A DNA stretch of 6,063 nucleotides from the NCBI GenBank assembly GCA_020720185.1, contig DYPB01000058.1:1591-7653 (forward strand), in the 5' to 3' direction. Shown in pieces: positions 1-6,063 of this stretch. The stretch is from Flavobacterium psychrophilum. GTDB lineage: Bacteria > Bacteroidota > Bacteroidia > Flavobacteriales > Flavobacteriaceae. A program made the translations under genes and the position numbers. Under the pieces are notes generated by a model, which saw only the letters and a list, made by a program, of their open reading frames with translations, was not told the origin of the DNA and did no database searches. Positions within the stretch are counted from its first letter, which is position 1. The number at the start of each line of letters is the position of its first letter.

Positions 1-227
1 ACGGAATTATTATTTACATGTTCTTCAACGATCATAACCCACCACATTTTAAAATTAAATTTGCAGAATATGAAGCAAATATTTTAATAGAAAATGGCAG
101 TTTGCTAAATGGAGATTTTCCGATAGGAAAATTAAAATTGGTTCAAGCATAGGCAGAAATTCATAAAGAAGAATTATTATCAATGTGGGATTCAAAAGAA
201 TTTCATAAAATAAACCCTTTACAATAA
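1..227 (+). pseudogene. DUF4160-family small protein, 5'-truncated by the window edge and interrupted by an in-frame TAG
   Basis: Read from base 3, this frame gives 49 codons, a TAG at 150-152, then 24 more codons to a TAA at 225-227. The first part contains DHNPPHF followed by a KFAEYEA stretch, then IENGSLLNGDFPIGKLKLVQA. After the stop the frame continues as AEIHKEELLSMWD. Together this is the DUF4160 layout as I know the family: a short domain of about 80 residues with an H-x-PPHF motif near the N-terminus and a closing V-x-x-W-x-x-x-H-x-x-E-L helix. The TAG sits exactly where the conserved Trp belongs, so one TGG-to-TAG change explains it. The remaining homology beyond the stop shows the break is recent. 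The start lies outside the window. The biochemical role of DUF4160 is unknown; it is often encoded directly beside DUF2442, as here. A base-calling error or stop readthrough cannot be excluded from sequence alone. Confidence 0.8.
150..152 (+). other. In-frame amber codon replacing a conserved Trp in the DUF4160 gene
   Basis: GTT CAA GCA TAG GCA GAA ATT reads V-Q-A-stop-A-E-I, where relatives read V-x-x-W-x-E-I/L-H. The frame stays open and family-like for 24 codons afterwards, so this is a point nonsense change rather than the natural end of the gene. The only ATG in this frame after the stop (183-185) would leave too little of the domain to act as a restart. Confidence 0.8.
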
Positions 228-229
228 AA

Positions 230-511
230 ATGTATAAAGTAAGTAAAATAATTGCAATCGAGAACTATACTATTGTATGTCAATTAAATACGGGTATAAA
301 AAAGAAAATTGAAGTACTGCCTTTAATTGAAAATCATGCACAACTCAACGGAATTAATCAGTTAAAAGACAAATCTATTTTTAATAATGCTGCTGTTGGT
401 TTAATGGGAGAAATTTATTGGGAAAATCTAATTACATCTAAATCTAACGAAAAGTGGAATTATGACATTTCGCCAGAATATATTTATAACAATGGAAAAA
501 CAATAGATTAA
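230..511 (+). CDS. DUF2442 domain-containing small protein
   Basis: This 93-residue protein starts at an ATG two bases after the stop of the DUF4160 frame, so the two were almost certainly co-transcribed and translationally linked. No Shine-Dalgarno sequence is present; the preceding bases are A-rich, as is usual in Bacteroidota. The N-terminal half (residues about 1-50) alternates short hydrophobic strands: MYKVSKIIAIENYTIVCQL, then TGIKKKIEVLPLI. The C-terminal half has IYW near residue 64 and D-I-S-P-E-Y-I-Y-N near residues 79-87. The closing W...D-x-S-P-E-x-I/L-Y pattern is what I recognise as DUF2442. It has no signal peptide or membrane segment, so it should be cytosolic. Function is unknown. 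DUF4160/DUF2442 pairs resemble toxin-antitoxin operons in size and layout, but I know of no firm evidence for that role. With its partner interrupted, this gene may be an orphan. Confidence 0.78.
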   Translation: MYKVSKIIAIENYTIVCQLNTGIKKKIEVLPLIENHAQLNGINQLKDKSIFNNAAVGLMGEIYWENLITSKSNEKWNYDISPEYIYNNGKTID

Positions 512-570
512 TGTAACAATTCAGTAGCATTTTACGATTTTCCGTTGAAAGAGTTGAGTATAAAATTGAG

Positions 571-600
571 TTTGTAAATAAAACTAAAAGTATATCTTTA
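571..600 (+). promoter_or_regulatory. Putative Bacteroidota-type promoter for the restriction-modification gene
   Basis: TTTG at 571-574 is followed after 18 bases by TATCTTTA at 593-600. This matches the Bacteroidota TTTG / TAnnTTTG consensus except for the last base of the -7 box. Transcription would begin around 605-608, giving a leader of roughly 12-15 bases before the ATG at 620. The prediction is by eye in an A/T-rich background, so it is moderate at best. Confidence 0.5.
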
Positions 601-602
601 CG

Positions 603-614
603 CAAAATATTTTG
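603..614. promoter_or_regulatory. 12-base perfect palindrome between the -7 box and the start codon
   Basis: CAAAATATTTTG is its own reverse complement. It lies at the expected transcription start of the restriction-modification gene and ends 5 bases before its ATG. A dimeric regulator bound here would block transcription. It is made mostly of A and T, so chance occurrence is quite possible, and no regulator gene is visible nearby. Confidence 0.3.
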
Positions 615-619
615 TAGTA

Positions 620-3600
620 ATGAATCCCAACTTGCTAATACCAAATAACGCTTTAAACAAAGCTTATCAAAACACAAAAATAATTAGGGCTGAAATGGAC
701 AATTTCAAGGCCCAAATGGTAAGCATTCTTGACGCCATTGATGAAAAAGAAACCGAAGAGTTTCATAAAAACTTGGTTATCAATTTTCTTAAAAAAACAT
801 TCTATGACAGCCATAATTTTGTGAATACCAAAGGCAGAAACGACCTTGTAATTCATAACGGTAAAGATACAAAAAGCCCTGTTGGGATAATTATAGAAGC
901 CAAAAGTCCCATCAATAAAACTGAAATGATAACAGCTAATGACTTGAATGGCAAAGCCTTGCAAGAATTAGTTTTGTATTATTTGAGAGAAAGAATAACA
1001 AATAAAAACACCAATTTAAAACAACTGGTGGTTACCAATATTTATGAATGGTTTATTTTTGATGCACATATTTTTGAAAAATTATTTGCCCAAAACAAAA
1101 AATTAATCAAAGATTTTAACGACTTTGAAGAAAAAAGAAGCTCGGGCAAAACGACTGGTTTTTTCTACAAAGAAATTGCAAAACCATATATCGAAACCAT
1201 AAAAAACGAACTGGTTTTTACCTATTTCGATATCCGAAAATATGAAACGCCGTTGCGAAATGATGACCAAGAAGAGGATAAACTATTGGTCGGATTATTC
1301 AAAATATTTTCGCCACAGCATTTATTAAAACTGCCTTTTGCTAATGACAACAATACGCTAGACCGAGATTTTTATGAAGAATTGCTGCATATTATTGGCT
1401 TGACCGAAGTAAAAGATGGCGGCAAAAAAATAATCGTACGGCAGGAACCAAAAAACCGAGATGCGGGTTCGTTGTTAGAAAATGCTATTGTACAATTAGA
1501 AAGTTTAGATAAAATATCCCGAATTAAAAACCCAAAAAACTATGGCGATACCAAAGACGAAGTTCTTTTTAGCGTTGGTTTAGAATTATGTATTACTTGG
1601 ATAAATAGAATTTTATTTTTAAAACTACTTGAAGCACAGATAATTACTTATCAGAAAAATGATAAATCCTATTCGTTTTTAAATTCAGATTTGATAAAAG
1701 ATTATGACAAACTCAATACTTTATTTTTTCAGGTATTGGCAAAATTGCCCGAAGATAGAAACGCAAGTGTAGCCACAATTTTTAGCAAAGTTCCTTATCT
1801 AAACAGTTCGTTGTTTGAACCGACCGAACTGGAACACGAAACACTTTTTATATCTGGGCTCGAAGATGATACGGTTTTAAAACTCTTGCCAACAACGGTT
1901 ATCAAAGACAATTTAAAGAAAAAAACAGGACATTTAAACGCATTAGAATATCTTTTTTCTTTTTTGGATGCCTATGATTTTGCCACCGATGTTACCGAAA
2001 AATTTAAAGCCGATGATAAAAAATTAATCAATGCGGCGGTTTTAGGATTGATTTTCGAGAAAATAAACGGTTACAAAGACGGCTCTTTCTTTACGCCCAG
2101 TTTCATCACTATGTATATGTGCAGGGAAACAATTCGGAGGGCTGTGGTACAAAAATTTAATGATGCAAAAGGCTGGGAATGTGGCAATTTGGTTGATTTG
2201 TATAACAATATTAAAGACACAAAAGAAGCCAGTGCAATTATCAATAAACTAAAAATTTGTGATCCAGCGGTTGGTTCAGGGCATTTTTTGGTATCGGCAT
2301 TAAACGAAATAATTGCCATAAAACACGAATTAGGGATTCTGCAAGATGAAAATGGAAGATGGCTTAAAGAATATGATATTGAAATTGTTAATGATGAATT
2401 AATCATTAAAAAAGACGACGAAATTTTTCAATATAATCCAAAAAATAAAGAAAGCCAACGGGTGCAAGAGGTTTTGTTTTATGAAAAACGGACCATTATA
2501 GAAAATTGTTTATTTGGCGTAGATATCAACCCCAATTCTGTCAAAATTTGCCAACTGCGGTTGTGGATAGAATTGCTGAAAAATGCTTATTATCATTTTG
2601 GTACCAGCAATCTTGAAACTTTCCCAAACATTGATATCAACATCAAATGTGGCAACTCGTTAATAAGCCGATTTGGATTGGATGCCGATTTGACAAAAGC
2701 ATTAAAAAACAGCAAATACAATATTGATACTTATAAAATTGCCGTTTCTACCTATCAAAACTCAAAAGACAAGGCACAAAAAAGAGAAATGCAAGCCATA
2801 ATTGAGGAAGTAAAAGCCAATTTTACGACCGAAATTGCCACCAACGACCCCAAAAAGCTGAAGTTAGAAAAAGCAAAAGGCGACTTGTTTAACAAAACCA
2901 ACCAAATAGGCATGTTTGAATTGGGCAAAAAAGAAATGGAAATTTGGAACAAACAAATCAATCTTTTGGCAGCAGAAATTTCCGTTTTAGAAGCCGAAAT
3001 TGATGATATAAAAACTAACCGAATTTATGACCGAGCCTTTGAATGGCGGTTTGAATTTCCGCAGGTTTTGAACGATGATGCCAGTTTTATTGGGTTTGAT
3101 GTTGTGGTGGGAAATCCGCCGTATTTTTCTTTATCAACAATGGGCAAAAATTCTCAAAATTATTTTGAAAATTCAAATTACAAAACATTTGTAAAAACAA
3201 CAGATATTTATTGTCTATTTATCGAATTGGCAAAAAATATTGGCAGTAATAAAGCACAAAATCATTTCATCACTTCAAACAAATGGCTTACTGCAAATTA
3301 TGGTTTGAATACAAGAACATTTTTATCAAAAAACACGAGCAATATTAATTTAATCGATTTTAATAATTATCAAGTATTTGATGAGGCAACTGTTGATACT
3401 TGCCTATTATCATTTTCAAATAAAAACGGTACAATAACCGATTATATTGAATTTGATATAAAAGAAAAAGAAGAGAAAATTGAAGTTTTTTTAAAGAATA
3501 TCACAAAATCTATTAAAGCCATAACTCTAAAAGACAATTGGAATATGTCTGGTTTTGAACATAGTAATATAAAAGAGAAGGTTGAGAAAAAAGGAACTAA

Positions 3601-4423
3601 ATTAATAAATTGGGAGGTAAAATTTTATAGAGGAATTACGACTGGATATAATGAAGCCTTTATAATTGATACCGAAACAAAAAATAGATTAATAAAAGAA
3701 GATAATAAAAACAAACAATTTATTAAGCCATTATTAAGAGGGCGCGATATTGAAAAACATTCTAGTTTAGAAAATGAATTGTGGATAATTTATATTCAAA
3801 AAGGATTTACAATCAATGGTAATATAGCAGATAGTAAAACAAATAAATCCAAACGAAAAGTTGTAACCACAACAATAATGGATCCAACAGAATGGTTTGA
3901 AAATAATTATCAATCTGTATTTAATTACCTATTTCGATTTGAAACTCAATTAATAAATCGAATGGATAAAGGCGATTTTTGGTGGGAATTAAGAGCCTGC
4001 AATTATTTAGATGATTTCGAGAAAGAAAAAGTTATATTCACAAAAGCATCGAAAATTAAATCATTTGCTTATGATGATAAAGGTCATTTTTTATTAAATA
4101 CTAGTTATGTTTTAATTGGTGAAAATTTGAAGTATTTATTAGCCATTTTAAATTCAAAATTGATAAGTTTTTGTTTTATGAATTTTTATCAAAGTGGTGG
4201 CATTGATGGTGAAATTACAATCCAATCGATCGAAAATTTTCCAATTCCCGAAATCTCAAAAACCAACCAAAAACCTTTCATCAAAACCGTCGATAAAATC
4301 CTTTCCCTCAAAAAAGCCAATCCCCAAGCCGATACTTTGGTTTTAGAAAAAGAAATTGATGCTATGGTTTATCAATTATACGGCTTGACCAATGAGGAGA
4401 TAAAAATTGTGGAGGGGAGTTAA
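620..4423 (+). CDS. Single-chain type IIG-like restriction endonuclease / N6-adenine DNA methyltransferase (Eco57I-type methylase, TaqI-like specificity domain)
   Basis: This 1267-residue cytosolic protein should both methylate adenine in its own recognition site and cut unmethylated invading DNA. Domains in order: an N-terminal nuclease (about 1-210) with a PD-(D/E)XK signature, D75 in KGRNDLVI and E93-A-K95 in IIIEAK; a helical linker (about 215-480); and a SAM-dependent methylase with a motif X-like GSFFTP (488-493), motif I DPAVGSGHF (548-556), FGVDINPNS (632-640), IKCGNSLI (675-682) and catalytic NPPY (832-835). The order of motif I before NPPY fits the gamma class. A charged, probably coiled-coil insertion lies at about 712-800. 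The C-terminal target recognition domain (about 1002-1210) holds FYRGITTGYNEAF, LLRGRDI and IQSIENFPIP, and a family-typical helical tail (VYQLYGLTNEEI) closes the chain. The start MNPNLLIPNNALNKAY is the usual beginning of this Bacteroidota group, whose N-terminal region I believe is DUF7149. No separate R, M, S or C gene is adjacent. A PglX-type BREX methylase is the main alternative, but the N-terminal nuclease and missing BREX partners argue against it. The DNA target cannot be read from sequence. Confidence 0.88.
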   Translation: MNPNLLIPNNALNKAYQNTKIIRAEMDNFKAQMVSILDAIDEKETEEFHKNLVINFLKKTFYDSHNFVNTKGRNDLVIHNGKDTKSPVGIIIEAKSPINKTEMITANDLNGKALQELVLYYLRERITNKNTNLKQLVVTNIYEWFIFDAHIFEKLFAQNKKLIKDFNDFEEKRSSGKTTGFFYKEIAKPYIETIKNELVFTYFDIRKYETPLRNDDQEEDKLLVGLFKIFSPQHLLKLPFANDNNTLDRDFYEELLHIIGLTEVKDGGKKIIVRQEPKNRDAGSLLENAIVQLESLDKISRIKNPKNYGDTKDEVLFSVGLELCITWINRILFLKLLEAQIITYQKNDKSYSFLNSDLIKDYDKLNTLFFQVLAKLPEDRNASVATIFSKVPYLNSSLFEPTELEHETLFISGLEDDTVLKLLPTTVIKDNLKKKTGHLNALEYLFSFLDAYDFATDVTEKFKADDKKLINAAVLGLIFEKINGYKDGSFFTPSFITMYMCRETIRRAVVQKFNDAKGWECGNLVDLYNNIKDTKEASAIINKLKICDPAVGSGHFLVSALNEIIAIKHELGILQDENGRWLKEYDIEIVNDELIIKKDDEIFQYNPKNKESQRVQEVLFYEKRTIIENCLFGVDINPNSVKICQLRLWIELLKNAYYHFGTSNLETFPNIDINIKCGNSLISRFGLDADLTKALKNSKYNIDTYKIAVSTYQNSKDKAQKREMQAIIEEVKANFTTEIATNDPKKLKLEKAKGDLFNKTNQIGMFELGKKEMEIWNKQINLLAAEISVLEAEIDDIKTNRIYDRAFEWRFEFPQVLNDDASFIGFDVVVGNPPYFSLSTMGKNSQNYFENSNYKTFVKTTDIYCLFIELAKNIGSNKAQNHFITSNKWLTANYGLNTRTFLSKNTSNINLIDFNNYQVFDEATVDTCLLSFSNKNGTITDYIEFDIKEKEEKIEVFLKNITKSIKAITLKDNWNMSGFEHSNIKEKVEKKGTKLINWEVKFYRGITTGYNEAFIIDTETKNRLIKEDNKNKQFIKPLLRGRDIEKHSSLENELWIIYIQKGFTINGNIADSKTNKSKRKVVTTTIMDPTEWFENNYQSVFNYLFRFETQLINRMDKGDFWWELRACNYLDDFEKEKVIFTKASKIKSFAYDDKGHFLLNTSYVLIGENLKYLLAILNSKLISFCFMNFYQSGGIDGEITIQSIENFPIPEISKTNQKPFIKTVDKILSLKKANPQADTLVLEKEIDAMVYQLYGLTNEEIKIVEGS
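3125..4240 (+). other. A/T-rich segment of the restriction-modification gene covering the late methylase motifs and the target recognition domain
   Basis: Hand-counted GC in 60-base blocks is about 42% at 2821-2880 and 37% at 3001-3060. It falls to 20% at 3121-3180, 23% at 3481-3540, 28% at 3601-3660 and 17% at 3661-3720, then returns to 37% at 4261-4320. Codons change too: the segment favours A- and T-ending codons with AGA and GGA, while the sequence after about 4240 suddenly uses many C-ending codons (ATC, ACC, AAC, GTC, CTC, GCC). The borders fall directly after the NPPY motif and inside the FPIPEI stretch. This fits a specificity module acquired from another allele. Confidence 0.55.
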
Positions 4424-4469
4424 AAAATAATTTGGATTCATTAGATAAGTTATTCCTATTTAAGGAAGA

Positions 4470-4496
4470 TTTGAAAATAATTTTATATTACTTTTG
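4470..4496 (+). promoter_or_regulatory. Putative Bacteroidota-type promoter for the MarC-family gene
   Basis: TACTTTTG at 4489-4496 matches the TAnnTTTG -7 consensus exactly. TTTG at 4470-4473 could be the -33 element, but the 15-base gap is shorter than usual. The -7 box ends 10 bases before the ATG at 4507, so transcription would start within a few bases of that codon. This argues against the longer reading from a TTG at 4432, which would place the promoter inside the coding region. Confidence 0.5.
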
Positions 4497-4506
4497 CAAA
4501 AAAAAT

Positions 4507-5130
4507 ATGGAAATTTTTATCTATCTATTCTTTTCTCTTTTTTCAGTTTTAAATCCAATTGGAACCGTGCCAATTTTTGTAGGACTGACACAAGATTACA
4601 GTAAAAAAGAACGATCAAGAGTGTCATTACTCACGGCAATTAATGTTTTTATAATTCTGATAATTTCTTTTTTTATTGGGCAATATGTATTGTCGTTTTT
4701 TGGAATAACCATAAATTCTTTGAGAATAACAGGCGGAATTATAATTGCAAGTTCTGGATTTTCTTTATTAAACGGCAAGTTCAAAAAAGAAAGAGGTATT
4801 AATAAAGAAGTTGAAACGGATATTCATAATCGAAATGATATAGCCCTAACACCACTGGCTATGCCAATGTTAGCAGGTCCTGGTTCAATGTCTTTACTTA
4901 TTACATATTATCAAGATCATCAAAACACAAACGAGATAATTGCCTCTTGTTTTGCTATTTTAGCTGTTTCGCTTTTTATTTTTATAACTCTAAAAAGCGG
5001 TCATTATTTATCTAAAATTTTAGGTGCTTCTGGAATTGTTGCTATATCAAGAATTATTGGGTTTTTAACCATTGCCATTGGTGTTCAATATATTATAAGT
5101 TCTCTTTTAAGTATAATAAGAGGAATTTAA
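4507..5130 (+). CDS. MarC family (NAAT) integral membrane protein
   Basis: This 207-residue inner-membrane protein belongs to the MarC family, listed as possible neutral amino acid transporters. The E. coli namesake turned out not to cause antibiotic resistance, so the substrate here is unknown. It shows the family's two half-repeats: NPIGTVPIF at residues 16-24 in the first membrane helix, and TPLAMPMLAGPGSMS at 115-129 in the fourth. About six hydrophobic helices can be placed, near 2-26, 41-63, 69-89, 115-136, 144-164 and 180-203, with a charged loop at about 91-112. The C-terminal SRIIGFLTIAIGVQYI is also family-typical. The frame is open further upstream to a TTG at 4432, but those 25 residues are charged and not family-like, and a good -7 promoter box lies within them, so ATG 4507 is preferred. 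Length is normal for the family (about 200-220). It lies 83 bases after the restriction-modification gene and is probably transcribed on its own. Confidence 0.88.
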   Translation: MEIFIYLFFSLFSVLNPIGTVPIFVGLTQDYSKKERSRVSLLTAINVFIILIISFFIGQYVLSFFGITINSLRITGGIIIASSGFSLLNGKFKKERGINKEVETDIHNRNDIALTPLAMPMLAGPGSMSLLITYYQDHQNTNEIIASCFAILAVSLFIFITLKSGHYLSKILGASGIVAISRIIGFLTIAIGVQYIISSLLSIIRGI

Positions 5131-6063
5131 CTATGCTTTAGGTAAGAAAATTTCAGCCATCATACAACGGGCACTTCCGCCACCGCAGGCTTCGATAGTA
5201 TCTAAATTGGCACTCAAAATAGTAATATGCTCTTCTAATTGTGCCACTTGTTTTTTAGTCAAACTCTGATGTGCTGATTGGCTCATTACCAAGTATCTGC
5301 GTTCGTTTGCACCCAAAACTTCGAGCATATTTCCTGCAAAATTATTCATTTGGTCTTCAGTAATCAAAATAATTTCTTTCCCGTCGGCTTTTAAACTGTC
5401 TAAAACCATTTTTCGCTCCTTTTTATCATCAATGCAATCGGCACAAATTACCGCAAAACTATCGCCAATACACATCATTACATTGGTGTGATAAATCAAT
5501 TTTCGTTCGTTATTTACGGTTTGAAAAGCTTCAAAAATTACTGGTGAAAATTCAAAATCTTCACAAAATTCTATAAATAATTCTTCATCGGCTCTTGGCG
5601 AAAGGGCACAATATGCCTTGCCGTTTTCTCTGTCTAGAACGATGCTTCCTGTTCCTTCAAGATAAAATCCATCTTCTTCAGCAACGGTATAATCCATTAT
5701 TTCGTCATTAATATGAAAACCGTTTGTTTCTAAGATATCTAAAATATCATCTCTTCGTTCTAATCGACGGTTTTCTGCAAACATCGGATACAGAACTACA
5801 TCACCATTTTCATGAAACGAAATCCAATTGTTCGGAAAAATACTGTCGGGCGTATCGGGATTTTCGGTGTCATCAACCACAATAACATTAATACCTACTT
5901 TGCATAATTTTATTACAAAAGCATCAAATTCTTGTTGGGCTTTAGCGTTTACTGTCATTGGCGATAAACCGTCAAGTACTTTTTGATAATAATTATTTAC
6001 AGCCGTCTGTTCGTTCATTCTAAACGCCACTGGGCGAATCATTAGTATTGAGTTTGTGGTTTG
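5131..6063 (-). CDS. ctlX: Arginine deiminase-like (GME superfamily) hydrolase, probable citrulline-utilization hydrolase CtlX; start probably beyond the right edge
   Basis: This is a cytosolic hydrolase of the guanidino-group-modifying superfamily (arginine deiminase, dimethylarginine hydrolase, amidinotransferase), closest to the group named CtlX and linked to citrulline use; its exact reaction is not certain from sequence. Numbering from the ATG at 6042 (303 residues), it shows FPNNWISF (69-76), the LEGTGS motif with E129, YHTNVMM with H185, and a C-terminal CGGGSARCM in which C293 should be the nucleophile. E129, H185 and C293 are therefore candidate catalytic residues, so the enzyme should be active. 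The frame stays open upstream of that ATG to the window edge and reads QTTNSIL directly before MIRPVAFRMNEQ. As I recall, relatives carry this same QTTNSILMIRP start, so the real initiation codon is probably just outside. The gene ends in TAG exactly where the MarC gene ends, with no spacer. GC is higher than in MarC, and codon use looks like a resident housekeeping gene. Confidence 0.85.
   Translation of the reverse strand, partial: QTTNSILMIRPVAFRMNEQTAVNNYYQKVLDGLSPMTVNAKAQQEFDAFVIKLCKVGINVIVVDDTENPDTPDSIFPNNWISFHENGDVVLYPMFAENRRLERRDDILDILETNGFHINDEIMDYTVAEEDGFYLEGTGSIVLDRENGKAYCALSPRADEELFIEFCEDFEFSPVIFEAFQTVNNERKLIYHTNVMMCIGDSFAVICADCIDDKKERKMVLDSLKADGKEIILITEDQMNNFAGNMLEVLGANERRYLVMSQSAHQSLTKKQVAQLEEHITILSANLDTIEACGGGSARCMMAEIFLPKA

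Noticed and set aside
569..585. Inverted repeat AGTTT...AAACT overlapping the promoter region
   Set aside because: It has only five base pairs in very A/T-rich sequence, with no extension of the symmetry.
444..964. Minus-strand open frames at 444-677 and 653-964
   Set aside because: They lie opposite the DUF2442 and restriction-modification genes, have no recognisable family features, and look like antisense shadows in A/T-rich DNA.
1424..1430. A7 tracts in the restriction-modification gene (also at 791-797 and 1919-1925) as phase-variation switches
   Set aside because: Runs of seven A are expected by chance in Lys-rich, A/T-rich coding DNA. No longer homopolymer or short tandem repeat is present.
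2071..2961. Minus-strand open frames at 2071-2406 and 2755-2961
   Set aside because: Both lie opposite conserved methylase motifs or the helical insertion. Their Ser/Leu/Phe-rich products are typical of reverse complements of Lys/Glu-rich coding sequence.
4432..4506. N-terminal extension of MarC from a TTG start
   Set aside because: The extra 25 residues are not MarC-like, TTG starts are uncommon in this group, and a matching -7 promoter element lies within the stretch.
4596..4784. Minus-strand open frame inside the MarC gene
   Set aside because: It is entirely antisense to a clear membrane protein and has no family signal.
5102..5122. Possible hairpin CTCTT...AAGAG at the end of the MarC gene as a terminator
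   Set aside because: The stem is only five base pairs with an 11-base loop and no clean T tract after it, and it lies inside coding sequence.

Overview
The window looks like a chromosomal segment from a low-GC Bacteroidota bacterium, most likely a member of Flavobacteriaceae. The pointers are strong A/T bias, no Shine-Dalgarno-like sequence before the start codons, promoter sequences of the Bacteroidota type (TTTG ... TAnnTTTG), and protein families common in flavobacteria. No RNA genes, CRISPR arrays, transposase genes or long repeats were found. The largest stretch without a gene is only 108 bases.

Left edge (1-511): the tail of a small DUF4160-family gene is interrupted by an in-frame TAG where the family normally has a tryptophan. 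Two bases after it comes an intact small DUF2442-family gene. These two families commonly occur as an adjacent pair of unknown function; here one partner appears broken.

Centre (512-4423): a short intergenic stretch carries a plausible promoter and a 12-base perfect palindrome. It leads into one very large gene (1267 aa) for a single-chain type IIG-like restriction-modification enzyme. An N-terminal PD-(D/E)XK nuclease, a gamma-class N6-adenine methyltransferase core (DPAVGSGHF, NPPY) and a C-terminal TaqI-like target recognition domain are all readable in one chain, so it is probably a complete stand-alone defence system. Base composition and codon choice change sharply just after NPPY and again just before the end of the recognition domain. 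This suggests that the specificity half has been exchanged by recombination.

Right side (4424-6063): a MarC-family inner-membrane protein has a good -7 promoter element immediately before its probable ATG, implying a nearly leaderless transcript. Converging on it with no spacer is a GME-superfamily (arginine deiminase-like) hydrolase of the CtlX citrulline-utilization type. Its reading frame stays open to the right edge, so its true start probably lies outside the window. These two look like ordinary housekeeping genes beside the defence gene.

No wholly new system could be supported. The points most worth checking are the mosaic restriction enzyme, the DUF4160 nonsense codon and the near-leaderless MarC start.
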